Below, piece by piece: positions 26,430 to 34,782 of a DNA stretch of 64,000 nucleotides. Under the pieces are notes generated by a model. That model had not been told where the DNA came from and searched no databases. It saw only the letters and a program-made list of their open reading frames with translations. The position numbers and the translations under genes are program-made. Where the stretch lies: the NCBI RefSeq assembly GCF_019704555.1, contig NZ_AP024745.1, forward strand, positions 1,546,001 to 1,610,000, in the 5' to 3' direction. Source of the stretch: Actinoplanes sp. L3-i22 (lineage in GTDB: Bacteria > Actinomycetota > Actinomycetes > Mycobacteriales > Micromonosporaceae). Every line of letters begins with the position of its first letter. The first letter of the stretch is position 1.

Positions 26430-28649
26430 GTGACCACCCCGCAAAACCTCGACGAGCGGTTCCGCGATGCGGTCTCGGCCCTGCGGATCCCGGAGCACCG
26501 GCGCGCCCCCGGCGACCCGGTCCGCGACGGGACCACGCTGACCGGCGCCCGTGCCCTGGAGCTCTTCGACGCCCAACTGACCAGCCGTCACCTCGATCTC
26601 GCCGCGCGCTGGCTGCGCAGCTTCAACGAGGGCTTCCACACCGTCGGCTCGGCCGGCCACGAGGGGAACGCCGCCGTCGCCGCCGCGCTGCGCGGCGACG
26701 ATCCGGCGCTGCCGCACGACCGGGCCGGGGCGTTCTACTGCGCCCGGGCCGGCCAGTCCGCCCGGGAGAACCGCGTGCAGCGGCTCGAGGAGGCCGCCCG
26801 GGACATCCTGCGCGGCATCGTGGCCTCGGTCCGCGATCCGATCAGCGGCGGCCGGGACAAGGTCTTCGGCAACGCCGAGCTGCATCTGGTCCCGGTGATC
26901 TCGACGCCGGCGGGTCACCTGCCGCGCGCGGTCGGGCTGGCGTACGGACTGAGCCACTCGCCCGACCCGCGCTGGCCCTCCGACGCGATCGTCGCGGCCG
27001 GCTTCGGCGACGACGGGGTCGACCAGCCCGGGGCGACCGCGGCCCTGCACGCCGCCGGCTGGCACGACCGGGCCGACCAGCGGATCCCGCTGCTGCTGAT
27101 CTGCGAGGACGACGCGCCCGGCGGGCCGGCCCCGGACGGCTGGGTGGCCGCGGTGCTCCGCGGACGGCCGGGGGTGCGGTACTCGTACGCGGACGGGTGT
27201 GATCTCGCCGCCACCTACGACGCGGCGGTCGAGGCGGCGGAGTACGTCCGCCGCGAGCGCCGTCCCGCGGTCCTGCACCTGGGCACGATCCGGCTGCTGG
27301 AGGATCCCGGCGACCCGGAGACCGGCCCGGAGCTGGACCGCGACCCGCTGGTCGGCACCGCCCGCCTCCTGGTCGAGGCCGGCCTGCTCGGCCCGGACGA
27401 CGTGATCACCCGCTACGACGAGGTCGGCTGGCAGGTCCGCAAGGCCGCCGAGGAGGTGCTCGGCGAGCCGAAACTGGCCACCGTCGGGGAGATCGTGGCC
27501 TCGCTCGCCCCGCGCCGGCCGCTGCGGGTCGCGCACGCCATCGCCGACGCGGCGAGCCGGGCCACCGGGCCGGCCGCGGCGAACCGCTCCCGGGTCTTCG
27601 GCGGGAGCCTGCCCGAGCAGGCCGGGGCGATGACCCTGGCGCAGACCGTCAACGCCACCCTCACCGACGCCCTGGCCGCCCGCCCGCATCTGCGGATCTT
27701 CGGCCCGGGCACCACCCGTGGCGGGCGCCACGGGGTCACCGCCGGGCTGCGCGAGCGCGGCGGCGACCGGGTCTTCGACACCCTGGCCGACGCCACCAGC
27801 GTGCTCGGACTGGCCCTCGGCGCCGGGCTGGCCGGCCTGCTCCCGGTGCCCGAGCTGCCCGGCCTGGCCGCCCTGCACAGCGGCGAGGACCAGCTGCGGG
27901 TGGAGGCGGCCACCATGTCGTTCCTCTCCTCCGGGGCCTACCGCAACCCGATGGTGCTGCGGATCCCGGCGCTCGCCGACCCGTACGGCCTGGGCGGTCC
28001 GCTGGCCAACGACAACTCGGTCGCCGTGCTCCGCGACGTGCCCGGGCTGGTCGTCGCGGTCCCGGCCCGGGCGCAGGACGCGGCGCCGATGCTGCGCACC
28101 TGCCTGGCCGCCGCCGAGGTGGACGGGAGCGTCTGCGTCTTCCTCGAGCCGGCCGCGCTGTATCAGACGAGGGACCTCTATCAGCAAGGCGACAACGAGT
28201 GGCTGGCGGCCTATCCGGGCCCCGACCGATGGGCCGGCGAGCACGCTCCGATCGGCCGTGCGCGGATCTACACCCTGGGCACGGCGCAGGACCTCACCAT
28301 CGTCACGTACGGTGGCGGGGTGCGGATGTCCCTGCGGGTTGCGGCCCGGCTCGCCGCCGACGGGTACGGCACCCGGGTGGTCGATCTACGATGGCTCAAC
28401 CCGTTACCCGTCGCTGACCTGGTGCGCGAGTCCCTGGCCACCGGCCGGGTGCTCATCGTCGACGAGACCCGTCGCTCCGGCGGCGTCGGCGAGGGCGTGC
28501 TGGCGGCGCTCGTCGACGGGGCTTTCGTCGGCTCGGCCCGCCGGGTGGCGGCCGCCGACGCACCGGTTCCACTGGGACCGGCCGCTCAGCACGTGCTGGT
28601 GGGAGAGGATGCCATCACACAGGGTGCCCAGGCACTACTGGCACGGTAA
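26430..28649 (+). CDS. Fused alpha-beta E1-like 2-oxoacid dehydrogenase (transketolase-like), atypical cofactor site
   Basis: About 739 residues from GTG 26430 (an in-frame ATG lies at 26376). The N-terminal half resembles E1-alpha (FNEGFHTVGSAGHEGNAAVA, PISGGRDKVFG). The C-terminal half resembles E1-beta (GLAGLLPVPELPG, GSVCVFLEPAALYQTRDLY and the transketolase C-domain VVDLRWLNPLPVADLV). The thiamine motif is GFGDDGVDQPGATAALH then CEDDAPGG. In the relatives I recall, the matching segments read GDASANHST and CEDNGIG, so the Mg2+-ligand Asn appears replaced by Asp228. It may be an altered branched-chain oxoacid dehydrogenase. A terminator follows. Confidence 0.75.
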   Translation: MTTPQNLDERFRDAVSALRIPEHRRAPGDPVRDGTTLTGARALELFDAQLTSRHLDLAARWLRSFNEGFHTVGSAGHEGNAAVAAALRGDDPALPHDRAGAFYCARAGQSARENRVQRLEEAARDILRGIVASVRDPISGGRDKVFGNAELHLVPVISTPAGHLPRAVGLAYGLSHSPDPRWPSDAIVAAGFGDDGVDQPGATAALHAAGWHDRADQRIPLLLICEDDAPGGPAPDGWVAAVLRGRPGVRYSYADGCDLAATYDAAVEAAEYVRRERRPAVLHLGTIRLLEDPGDPETGPELDRDPLVGTARLLVEAGLLGPDDVITRYDEVGWQVRKAAEEVLGEPKLATVGEIVASLAPRRPLRVAHAIADAASRATGPAAANRSRVFGGSLPEQAGAMTLAQTVNATLTDALAARPHLRIFGPGTTRGGRHGVTAGLRERGGDRVFDTLADATSVLGLALGAGLAGLLPVPELPGLAALHSGEDQLRVEAATMSFLSSGAYRNPMVLRIPALADPYGLGGPLANDNSVAVLRDVPGLVVAVPARAQDAAPMLRTCLAAAEVDGSVCVFLEPAALYQTRDLYQQGDNEWLAAYPGPDRWAGEHAPIGRARIYTLGTAQDLTIVTYGGGVRMSLRVAARLAADGYGTRVVDLRWLNPLPVADLVRESLATGRVLIVDETRRSGGVGEGVLAALVDGAFVGSARRVAAADAPVPLGPAAQHVLVGEDAITQGAQALLAR

Positions 28650-28653
28650 ATTG

Positions 28654-28699
28654 CCACACACTCGGTGCGCCACTTGCGCGCGCGCCCCGGAGTGTGTGG
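28654..28699 (+). terminator. Hairpin after the E1-like gene
   Basis: CCACACACTC (28654-28663) pairs perfectly with GAGTGTGTGG (28690-28699); the loop is CG-rich. It begins 5 nt after the stop codon at 28649. Confidence 0.75.
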
Positions 28700-28757
28700 A
28701 CTACCCCCAAGTTCCGGTACTTTTTCAAGGCATTTCACGGCTAGGAGGATTTGGACA

Positions 28758-29192
28758 GTGAGCGCGACCGCGGGTCAGGCCGACGGCGTACGCAGCCTGG
28801 CGGACCGGTTCGGCTTCGAGCCGAGCATGGTGGTCATGGAGATGGGCTACGACGACGATGTCGACGAAGAGCTCCGTGACGCCCTGACCGAACGCGTCGG
28901 TGATTTGGTCGACGAGGACACCGACGAGGTCGTCGATGCGGTGCTGTTGTGGTACCGCGACGGCGACGGTGATCTGTTCGAGCTGCTCACCGACGCACTT
29001 GGCCCCCTCGCCGACAACGGTGTGGTGTGGTTGCTGACCCCGAAAGCCGGGCGTGACGGGCACGTCGAACCGAGCGAGATCAGTGAGTCGGCACCCACCG
29101 CCGGCCTGCAGCAGACCTCGACGGTGAACGCCGGCAAGGACTGGACCGGGGCTCGGCTGGTCTCTCCGCGAGGCGCCGCCAAGAAGAAGTAG
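28758..29192 (+). CDS. DUF3052 family protein
   Basis: A protein of 144 residues starting at GTG 28758 behind TAGGAGGA (8-nt spacing). Very acidic middle (MGYDDDVDEELRDALTERVG, DLVDEDTDEVVDAV), then WLLTPKAGRDGHVEPSEI and a basic tail ending PRGAAKKK. It resembles the actinobacterial DUF3052 family (Rv2239c type), found beside aceE and ahpE in mycobacteria. No enzymatic motif; role unknown. Confidence 0.88.
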   Translation: MSATAGQADGVRSLADRFGFEPSMVVMEMGYDDDVDEELRDALTERVGDLVDEDTDEVVDAVLLWYRDGDGDLFELLTDALGPLADNGVVWLLTPKAGRDGHVEPSEISESAPTAGLQQTSTVNAGKDWTGARLVSPRGAAKKK

Positions 29193-29213
29193 CTCGCCGC
29201 CCTCCCCGCTTCT

Positions 29214-29239
29214 GGTCGGCGTCCTCCTGGGCGCCGACC
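29214..29239 (+). terminator. Hairpin after the DUF3052 gene
   Basis: GGTCGGCG (29214-29221) pairs perfectly with CGCCGACC (29232-29239) around a 10-nt loop, 21 nt after the stop. Confidence 0.7.
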
Positions 29240-29319
29240 ATCCGGCATGACCATGTCCGTCCCCATCGGGCACGCGGGGCTGCGGCCTGGCTTGCCGGGG
29301 CGGCCTCTAGGCTGGGCGG

Positions 29320-29784
29320 ATGCCGATCGAGGTGGGCGTGCCGGCGCCGGATTTCCTGCTCAAGGATCAGAACAACCAGGAGGTACGCCTCAGCGGCTTC
29401 CACAGCCGCAAGGCGGTCCTGCTGGTGTTCTATCCGCTGGCGTTCAGCCGGCGCTGCCACGGCGAGCTGACCGAGATCCAGGAACGCCGGGCCGACTACG
29501 TCAACGATCGGGTGCAGGTGCTGACGGTCAGCGTGGACTCGGTCTACGGCCACAAGGTCTGGGCCGAGCAGGAGGGCTTCGACTTCCCCCTGCTCGCCGA
29601 CTTCTGGCCGCACGGGGCGGTGGCCCGCGCCTACGGCGTCTTCGACGAGGAGACCGGCATCGCCAACCGCGGCACGTTCCTGATCGGCGCGGACGGCATG
29701 ATCCGCTTCGCCGAGATGACCGGCCCGGGCGAGACCCGCGACCAGTCCGGCTGGCGCGCCGCCCTCGCCACCCTGACCCCCTGA
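29320..29784 (+). CDS. ahpE: AhpE-type peroxiredoxin
   Basis: A protein of 154 residues, very similar in layout to mycobacterial AhpE. The peroxidatic site is PLAFSRRC, with Pro39, Ser43 in place of Thr, and Cys46. FPLLADFWPHGAVARAYGVF and GIANRGTFLIG follow, the latter with the conserved Arg. It is a one-Cys peroxiredoxin that reduces peroxides in the cytoplasm, with mycothiol or mycoredoxin as the likely reductant. The start is ATG 29320. Its neighbours (DUF3052, aceE) match the mycobacterial order. Confidence 0.9.
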   Translation: MPIEVGVPAPDFLLKDQNNQEVRLSGFHSRKAVLLVFYPLAFSRRCHGELTEIQERRADYVNDRVQVLTVSVDSVYGHKVWAEQEGFDFPLLADFWPHGAVARAYGVFDEETGIANRGTFLIGADGMIRFAEMTGPGETRDQSGWRAALATLTP

Positions 29785-29897
29785 CCCACAACCAGCCCGC
29801 CCTGGCTCCTGGCTGGCGTCCCGGCTGTGATCTGCGGCGCACTCGGGCCGCGAGCCGTGGCAGGGTAAGATGACCACTCCGGCGCTTAGCCGCAGCC

Positions 29898-29972
29898 GGG
29901 CGCGTAGCTCAGTGGGAGAGCACCCGCCTTACAAGCGGGGGGTCGTAGGTTCGAAACCTACCGCGCCCACCA
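29898..29972 (+). tRNA. tRNA-Val (anticodon TAC)
   Basis: A complete cloverleaf: acceptor GGGCGCG pairs with CGCGCCC, the D-arm contains GCTC-AGTGGGA-GAGC, the anticodon loop is CTTACAA (TAC), and the T-arm is TAGGTTCGAAACCTA. Discriminator A and an encoded CCA end the gene. 75 nt including CCA. Confidence 0.97.
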
Positions 29973-30423
29973 CCTTCGACACCCCCAGTCCGTGGATTGC
30001 CCGGACCTTGGCGGTCGTCATGCCTGTCCACAATGCGCTGCCGTGATCCGTTCCGCGCGGTCCGGATGCGAGCACCCGGAGTCTGTTGAGGGCCGCGAGT
30101 CGTCAGCCGGGCCGAGCCGCCGGCCAAAGCCGTCGGCGGCGCGGGCCGGGAGCGCAAGCGGCGGCCGAAAGCGACGAGCCAAAGCCGCGGGCGGTGGCCG
30201 GAAGCGGCGGGCGGTGGCCGGAAGCGGCGGGCGGTGGCCGGAAGCGGCGGGCCGGGAGCGGCGGGCCGGGAGCGCGGGCAGCGGCCGGAAACGGTGGGCC
30301 GGGAGCGGCGGGCGGCGGGCCGGGACCGGCGGGCAGCGACGGGCCGGGGCCACGGGTGGCGGGGCGGGAGTGCGGGTGGTGGGGCGGTGGGTCGATGCCG
30401 GACCGGCCCACCGCCGCCGCTGG
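29973..30423. other. Gene-free GC-rich minisatellite region after tRNA-Val
   Basis: 451 bases with no supportable gene. The first part carries an isolated CTGTCCACA (DnaA-box-like) near 30028. The rest is G/C-rich tandem DNA dominated by GGCCGGAAGCGGCGGG-type units. Frames are open on both strands only because the repeat lacks stops; the translations are Pro/Ala/Arg/Gly. Confidence 0.7.
30191..30250. repeat. 20-bp perfect tandem repeat, three copies
   Basis: GCGGTGGCCGGAAGCGGCGG at 30191-30210 is repeated exactly at 30211-30230 and 30231-30250, with degenerate copies continuing to about 30330. Confidence 0.9.
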
Positions 30424-30915
30424 TCAGGGGCTTTCCGGTGGGTCGGTCCGGGGTGGCCGCCACCGGCCGCCGGGCGGGATCTCGCCGAGGTGCTCCAGTC
30501 GGGCCCGGATGCCGCCGGTGGTGCGGCCGAGCTCGGTGGCCAGCTCGGCCTGGGCGGCGCCCGCGGCATAGCGCGCGCGGAGCCGCTCGTCGTCGGCCGG
30601 GGCCCAGCGGGCGCCCCGGTTGGGCGCGCGGCCCCGCTCGGCGGGTGGCCGGGCCGGGCTGGGATGCGGGGTGCCGGTCATCGCGATCAGGCCGGCCAGG
30701 GTGGAGGCGAGCACGTCGGTCAGCCCGGCCAGGTCACCCGGGGCGAGGCTGCCGCTGATCTCGCTCACCACCTGGCCGTCCCCGTCGCTGCTCACGATGC
30801 AGAGGTCGAGTCGCTGATCCTCGGTGGGGAAGACGGTGACCTGATAATCCGTCTCGCCGAGCAGGAGGCGGCGGTCGAGGGTGATCGGGGAGTCGCGGAG
30901 CGCTGTGTCGGTCAT
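30424..30915 (-). CDS. Hypothetical protein with C-terminal SANT/HTH-like segment
   Basis: A protein of 163 residues from ATG 30915. The N-terminal half (about 1-80) is an alpha/beta segment, LLLGETDYQVTVFPTEDQRL then SSDGDGQVVSEISGSLAPGD. A Pro/Arg linker leads to ARWAPADDERLRARYAAGAA and ELATELGRTTGGIRARLEHL, which resembles a Myb/SANT-like or sigma-region-4-like DNA-binding helix set. No ribosome site is clear. It is downstream of the DUF402 gene on the same strand and ends at the minisatellite DNA. Confidence 0.7.
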   Translation of the reverse strand: MTDTALRDSPITLDRRLLLGETDYQVTVFPTEDQRLDLCIVSSDGDGQVVSEISGSLAPGDLAGLTDVLASTLAGLIAMTGTPHPSPARPPAERGRAPNRGARWAPADDERLRARYAAGAAQAELATELGRTTGGIRARLEHLGEIPPGGRWRPPRTDPPESP

Positions 30916-30962
30916 GGGGACGACGCTAGGGCCACCCTCTGACAGTTTTCCGGGCGTGCCGA

Positions 30963-31508
30963 TCAGCGGAGCCGGGGCCATCGGTGGGCCGGGCCGGTGG
31001 CGCGGGCCAGCCACTCGCGGTATCGCCCGGCGAACGGCTCGGCGCCGCCGGTCAGCGCGGCGTGCAGCTCGGTGACCGCCCCGGTGGCCGCGGCCACCAC
31101 CTCGGCCGGATAGCCGAAGCGCACGGTGTGCGCGGCGAACTCGTCCTCGTCGTCGATCACCACCCGGCCGCCGGCCCGCATCCGGATCACGTCGAGGTCC
31201 AGGTCGACCACGGTGAACTCGGCCGGCCTGGTCCGCCGGGCCGGGGTGATCACGTCACAGTAGATCTCCGAGCGGCTCGGCTCGGCCGAGAACATCGCCA
31301 TCCACCAGGCGTCCCGGGGGATCAGCCGGACCGAGTCGGAGCTGGTCCAGGACATCCGCCGCAGGCCGTAGCTGTAGCGCACCAGGGTGCCGCGCGGGGT
31401 GCCGATCCAGGTGCCGAACTCGTCCTCGCCGAGCAGGCGGCCGGTGACCCGGCGGTGCGGGCGGCCGTCGTACTTGCGCAACACCAGGTCGACCGCGTCC
31501 ACGCCCAC
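30963..31508 (-). CDS. DUF402 domain protein
   Basis: A protein of 181 residues starting at GTG 31508 with AAGGTCGG upstream. The core resembles DUF402 (FomD/Ntdp-like phosphatases and diphosphatases): DLVLRKYDGRPHRRVTGRLL, IYCDVITPARR and FTVVDLDLDVIRMRAGG with the clustered acidic residues, then VIDDEDEFAAH. Members act on nucleoside di/triphosphates or phosphonate diphosphates in a metal-dependent way; the substrate here is unknown. Confidence 0.82.
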   Translation of the reverse strand: MGVDAVDLVLRKYDGRPHRRVTGRLLGEDEFGTWIGTPRGTLVRYSYGLRRMSWTSSDSVRLIPRDAWWMAMFSAEPSRSEIYCDVITPARRTRPAEFTVVDLDLDVIRMRAGGRVVIDDEDEFAAHTVRFGYPAEVVAAATGAVTELHAALTGGAEPFAGRYREWLARATGPAHRWPRLR

Positions 31509-31677
31509 CGGGCCGACCTTAACGCAACGCGCAAGCAACCGAGCGCGGCTCAACTCGCCCGCGTGGCGCCCGATCTCTGATCCTGTCGGCGAGGAACAAC
31601 TCGCGACGGGCGGGTCCGGCCGGTGTCCCCTCGGCGGTTCGGGCCCGCCCGGACGACCAGGACGGCGAGGGAGCCCG

Positions 31678-32517
31678 GTGACCACGGATCTGTACATCGG
31701 CGCTGACGCGGAGAAGGTCGTGGTCTCGGCGCACCGGGTGCGTACCCGGACCGGGCGAGCGCGCTACCGCCGTACCGGAGCAATGATCGAAGCCGTGACC
31801 GAACCGCCTTCCGGGCGCACCCGCGAGGTTCGGCTGGCGTATGCCGGCCGCCTCGCCCTCCCTCTTCTTCTCGCCTCCGCGATCCTCGCCGCCACCGGCC
31901 TGACCTGGTGGTTCCCGGCGGCCGTGAGCGCCGGCCTGATCACCTGGACCTGGCGGCGGCAGGCCCGCGCCGCCCAGCCGGCGGTGTTCGCCACGCCGCG
32001 CGACGACGAGGCCCGGGTGCTCTGGACCGAACCGGAGCGCGCGGCGCTGACCCGGGCCGTCGCGGTCTCCTACCGGGTCCGCCGGACCTGGCCGGCGCTG
32101 GGTGGCATGGTCGACCCGTCGCTCGCCGACCACTCGCTGACCCGCGCCCTGGACGAGTTGGCCACGCTGCTGGCCCGGCGTCAGGAGCTGCGCCGGGTGC
32201 GGGCCGGCCTGGAGTCGACCCGGGACGCCGACATCCCGGCGGACAGCCCGGCCCGGATCGCCGCGGACCTCCAGCGGGAGCGGGCCGACGAGCTCTGGGC
32301 GGAGACCGGGGCGGCCGCGAACCGGATCGTCCGGGCGATCGACGCGGCGGCCCGGACCGGCGAGAGCTTCATCCGGGAGCAGCAGGTGGCCGCGACCGCC
32401 CGGCACGCCGAGCGGTCACTGGCCCGGGTCGGCGGGGCGCCGGCCGCGGAGAGCGGACCGGAACTGGCCGATCGCACCGAAGCGGTGATCACGGCGTACC
32501 GGGAACTCGGGGCCTGA
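31678..32517 (+). CDS. Hypothetical two-helix membrane protein with cytoplasmic coiled-coil tail
   Basis: About 279 residues from GTG 31678 (GAGGGAG upstream). The first 60 residues are polar and basic. Two membrane helices follow (LALPLLLASAILAATGLTWW and FPAAVSAGLITWTW). The remaining 180 residues are helical and rich in Ala, Arg and Glu, with coiled-coil character (LDELATLLARRQELRRVRAG, LQRERADELWAETGAAANRI). No enzymatic motif. A T-run directly after the stop may aid termination. Divergent from DUF402. Confidence 0.7.
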   Translation: MTTDLYIGADAEKVVVSAHRVRTRTGRARYRRTGAMIEAVTEPPSGRTREVRLAYAGRLALPLLLASAILAATGLTWWFPAAVSAGLITWTWRRQARAAQPAVFATPRDDEARVLWTEPERAALTRAVAVSYRVRRTWPALGGMVDPSLADHSLTRALDELATLLARRQELRRVRAGLESTRDADIPADSPARIAADLQRERADELWAETGAAANRIVRAIDAAARTGESFIREQQVAATARHAERSLARVGGAPAAESGPELADRTEAVITAYRELGA

Positions 32518-32667
32518 TTTTTTTCATTCATCAGCGTCATCCCTTCGGGGGACTCGCTCCTTGCCGGGGTCCGGGCTACCTTGTCGGATGACATGTGTTC
32601 CCGTGCACACGCCCGGCAACCGGCCGCCGGCAGCGACGAGGCGGCCGGCGGCAAACGTCTGTCCGAT

Positions 32668-33321
32668 TCAGGCTGCCCGGCGTGCGGTGGAGAGCTGACG
32701 CGGCACGACCGGCTTCCGGGGCGCCCGGCTCGCCGAGCGGGCCAGCAGCTCCTGCACCCGCTCGGGGTCGGGCAGGGCCCAGTCCACCTGACCGGGCGCG
32801 ATCGCCCAGCGGACCGGGCCCTCGGCCATCCGGCTCGGCGGTGCCGGGATCCACGATCCGGGCCCGTGGCGGACCACGTCCAGGCGCAGGTCGAGCTCAG
32901 CCCGGAGCGGGCGGCCGGGCCGGACCAGGAACATCCATCGACCGGCCGCGGTGACCGCGACCGGCCCGGCCACGCCGTTCGCCCGGTCGGCGGCCGGGCG
33001 ACCCAGTACGGCCGGCACCTCCAGCACGTCGAAGGCGTCGCCGGTGGTGAGCAGCACGTTGTGCGGCCGGCGCCGCCACCAACCGGTCATCCGGCCGGGC
33101 TCGGTGGTGGCCGACTCGGCGAGGGAGTCGACGGCCGGATGGCAACCGGTGATCGGGCACCCGGGGCGACCGCAGTCGAACCGGGAGCCGGCGAGGAACG
33201 ATCCGGGCGCCACCGCCCAGCCGTGCTCGGCGTAAGCCAGTGCGGCGCGGCGCAGGCGCACCCGGTCGAGTCGATCGAGAAGCGACGGTGGGACGAACGG
33301 CTGACGGTTGGTCCACTGCAT
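32668..33321 (-). CDS. Small Prim-Pol (bifunctional DNA primase/polymerase N-terminal) domain protein
   Basis: A protein of 217 residues resembling the stand-alone Prim-Pol-like proteins of actinobacteria. Recognisable parts are AALAYAEHGWAVAPGS at the N-terminus, the zinc-type CGRPGCPITGCHPA, WWRRRPHNVLLTTGDAFDVL with an acidic position in the AEP fold, and GSWIPAPPSR near the end. GGGGGAG lies 7 nt before ATG 33321. The usual catalytic Asp-x-Asp looks reduced (FDVLEVP), so enzyme activity is doubtful. It diverges from an HTH regulator, a pairing I recall from other actinomycetes. Confidence 0.8.
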   Translation of the reverse strand: MQWTNRQPFVPPSLLDRLDRVRLRRAALAYAEHGWAVAPGSFLAGSRFDCGRPGCPITGCHPAVDSLAESATTEPGRMTGWWRRRPHNVLLTTGDAFDVLEVPAVLGRPAADRANGVAGPVAVTAAGRWMFLVRPGRPLRAELDLRLDVVRHGPGSWIPAPPSRMAEGPVRWAIAPGQVDWALPDPERVQELLARSASRAPRKPVVPRQLSTARRAA

Positions 33322-33399
33322 AGCCCAACTCCCCCGGATTCGAGAGGCCCGGCCGTATCCCATCGAGGAGAGTCTCGTTGGGCCGGTCAGATCCACCCT

Positions 33400-33412
33400 T
33401 TGCAACTTGCAA
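33400..33412. promoter_or_regulatory. Palindrome TTGCAA-C-TTGCAA in the Prim-Pol/HTH divergent promoter
   Basis: A perfect 6-1-6 dyad 79 bp upstream of the Prim-Pol start. Its 11-bp core (33401-33411) is the exact reverse complement of the core at 44394-44404 upstream of the GAPDH-like gene. A likely operator; the HTH protein encoded beside it is the first candidate to bind. Confidence 0.6.
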
Positions 33413-33439
33413 GAAAACTACGAGCATCGGTGAGCAGGC

Positions 33440-33460
33440 GATCACACACGCTGTGCGATC
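33440..33460. promoter_or_regulatory. Second dyad in the Prim-Pol/HTH divergent promoter
   Basis: GATCACACA (33440-33448) and TGTGCGATC (33452-33460) match at 8 of 9 pairs around CGC. A TTGACA -35-like hexamer follows at 33478-33483, so the site would lie just upstream of the HTH gene promoter. Confidence 0.45.
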
Positions 33461-33542
33461 TGTGCGCACGTGAGCGGTTGACACTGCAGGTCACCGGATG
33501 GCTCACCGGCGGAAGGGCCGCCGGGTGAGTGGGGGAGGCACC

Positions 33543-34769
33543 GTGGACGAGCTGCCGATCGGCCGCCGCGTCGCCTACTGGCGAGGCAGGCGAAAGATGT
33601 CCCAGCAGGTCTTCGCAGACCGGCTGGGCAAGAGCAAGAGCTGGGTCGACAAGGTGGAGCGCGGGGTCCGCCGGCTTGACAAGTTCTCAGTGGTGTACGA
33701 CATCGCGGACGTGCTCCAGGTCGATGTCCAGCTGTTGCTGGGCAAAGAGGTGGAGCGCAAGCCGGAGACGCAGAACTGCATCGACCAGGTTGAGGTCGAG
33801 GAGATTCGTGCGGCCCTGGAGCGATATGACCAGATGAGCGCGTTTTTCCAGGCTGTGCCGCAATCGCCGCCGCTCGCGGAGATGCACAAAGCGGTCAGTC
33901 ACGCGTGGCTCACCTACCAGCACGCGAAATACGGCGCACTGGCCCGGGCCCTGCCCAAGCTGCTGCGCGACGCCCAGGCGGCGGACAGCGCGCACGCCAA
34001 CAGCGACCAGGCCTCGAAGGCCGCGCACCTGCTGGGGCAGGTCTACCAGATCGCCTCCTCGGCGCTGCGGAAAGTCGGCGAGCACGAGCTCTCCTGGCTG
34101 GCCGCGGACCGATCGATCGCGGTCTCCCAGCGGGCCGGCGACCAGCTCCTCGCCGGGCTGGCCAGTTACCGGGTGGGCAGCGCGCTGCTGGCCCTCGGCC
34201 GGGTCCGCCCGTCCCTCGAGGTCAACGTCAACATCGCGAACCGGCTCGCGCCCGGGCCGTCCCGGCCCGAGGCCGAACAGCTCTCGGTGTACGGCATGCT
34301 GCTGCTCAACGGGGCGATGTCGGCCTCCCGGATCGGGGACAGCGCCACCGTCCGCGATCTGCTCAGCGGCGCCGAGCAGGCGTCGATCGAGCTGGGCGGC
34401 GACTTCAACCACTACTGGACCTCCTTCGGGCCGACCAACGTCCAGCTGCACCGCTGTGCCACCGCGGTGGAGCTCGGCGACGGGCGGACCGCGGTGGAGA
34501 CCCACGAGCGGATGGACAAGGTCGGGTTCAACGCCCTGCTGCCCGAGCGGCGGGCGCACCACTACCTGGACATCGCGCGCGGCTACACACAGATCGGCGA
34601 CGTGGAGAAGGCCGGCGAGATGCTGCTGGAGGGCGACCGGCTCGCTCCCTCGGAGATCCGCTGCCGCCCGCTCGCCCACGAAGTCCTTTCCGACGTGCTC
34701 CGCCGGACGCGGGGTACGCCGCCGGCTCCGATCGCGGAGCTGGCCGAACAGATGGGAGTCGGCGTATGA
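33543..34769 (+). CDS. XRE-type HTH regulator with TPR-like C-terminus
   Basis: A protein of 408 residues starting at GTG 33543 behind GGGGGAGG (4-nt spacing). Residues 5-65 form a Cro/C1-type helix-turn-helix (RVAYWRGRRKMSQQVFADRL, KSKSWVDKVERGVRRLDKFS). The rest is a helical solenoid of TPR-like repeats (for example RAHHYLDIARGYTQIGDVEK), the design of many actinobacterial signal-responsive regulators. The flavoprotein gene starts 13 nt downstream, so the two are co-transcribed. Two dyads lie in its promoter. Confidence 0.9.
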   Translation: MDELPIGRRVAYWRGRRKMSQQVFADRLGKSKSWVDKVERGVRRLDKFSVVYDIADVLQVDVQLLLGKEVERKPETQNCIDQVEVEEIRAALERYDQMSAFFQAVPQSPPLAEMHKAVSHAWLTYQHAKYGALARALPKLLRDAQAADSAHANSDQASKAAHLLGQVYQIASSALRKVGEHELSWLAADRSIAVSQRAGDQLLAGLASYRVGSALLALGRVRPSLEVNVNIANRLAPGPSRPEAEQLSVYGMLLLNGAMSASRIGDSATVRDLLSGAEQASIELGGDFNHYWTSFGPTNVQLHRCATAVELGDGRTAVETHERMDKVGFNALLPERRAHHYLDIARGYTQIGDVEKAGEMLLEGDRLAPSEIRCRPLAHEVLSDVLRRTRGTPPAPIAELAEQMGVGV

Positions 34770-34782
34770 GGTGGGTACGCGC

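Noticed and set aside
29973..30060. Attachment site of an integrated element at the tRNA-Val 3' end
   Set aside because: No repeat of the tRNA 3' end and no integrase gene was seen in the window.
29992..30942. Open frames on both strands after tRNA-Val
   Set aside because: They consist of repeat-encoded Gly/Arg/Pro and start without ribosome sites.
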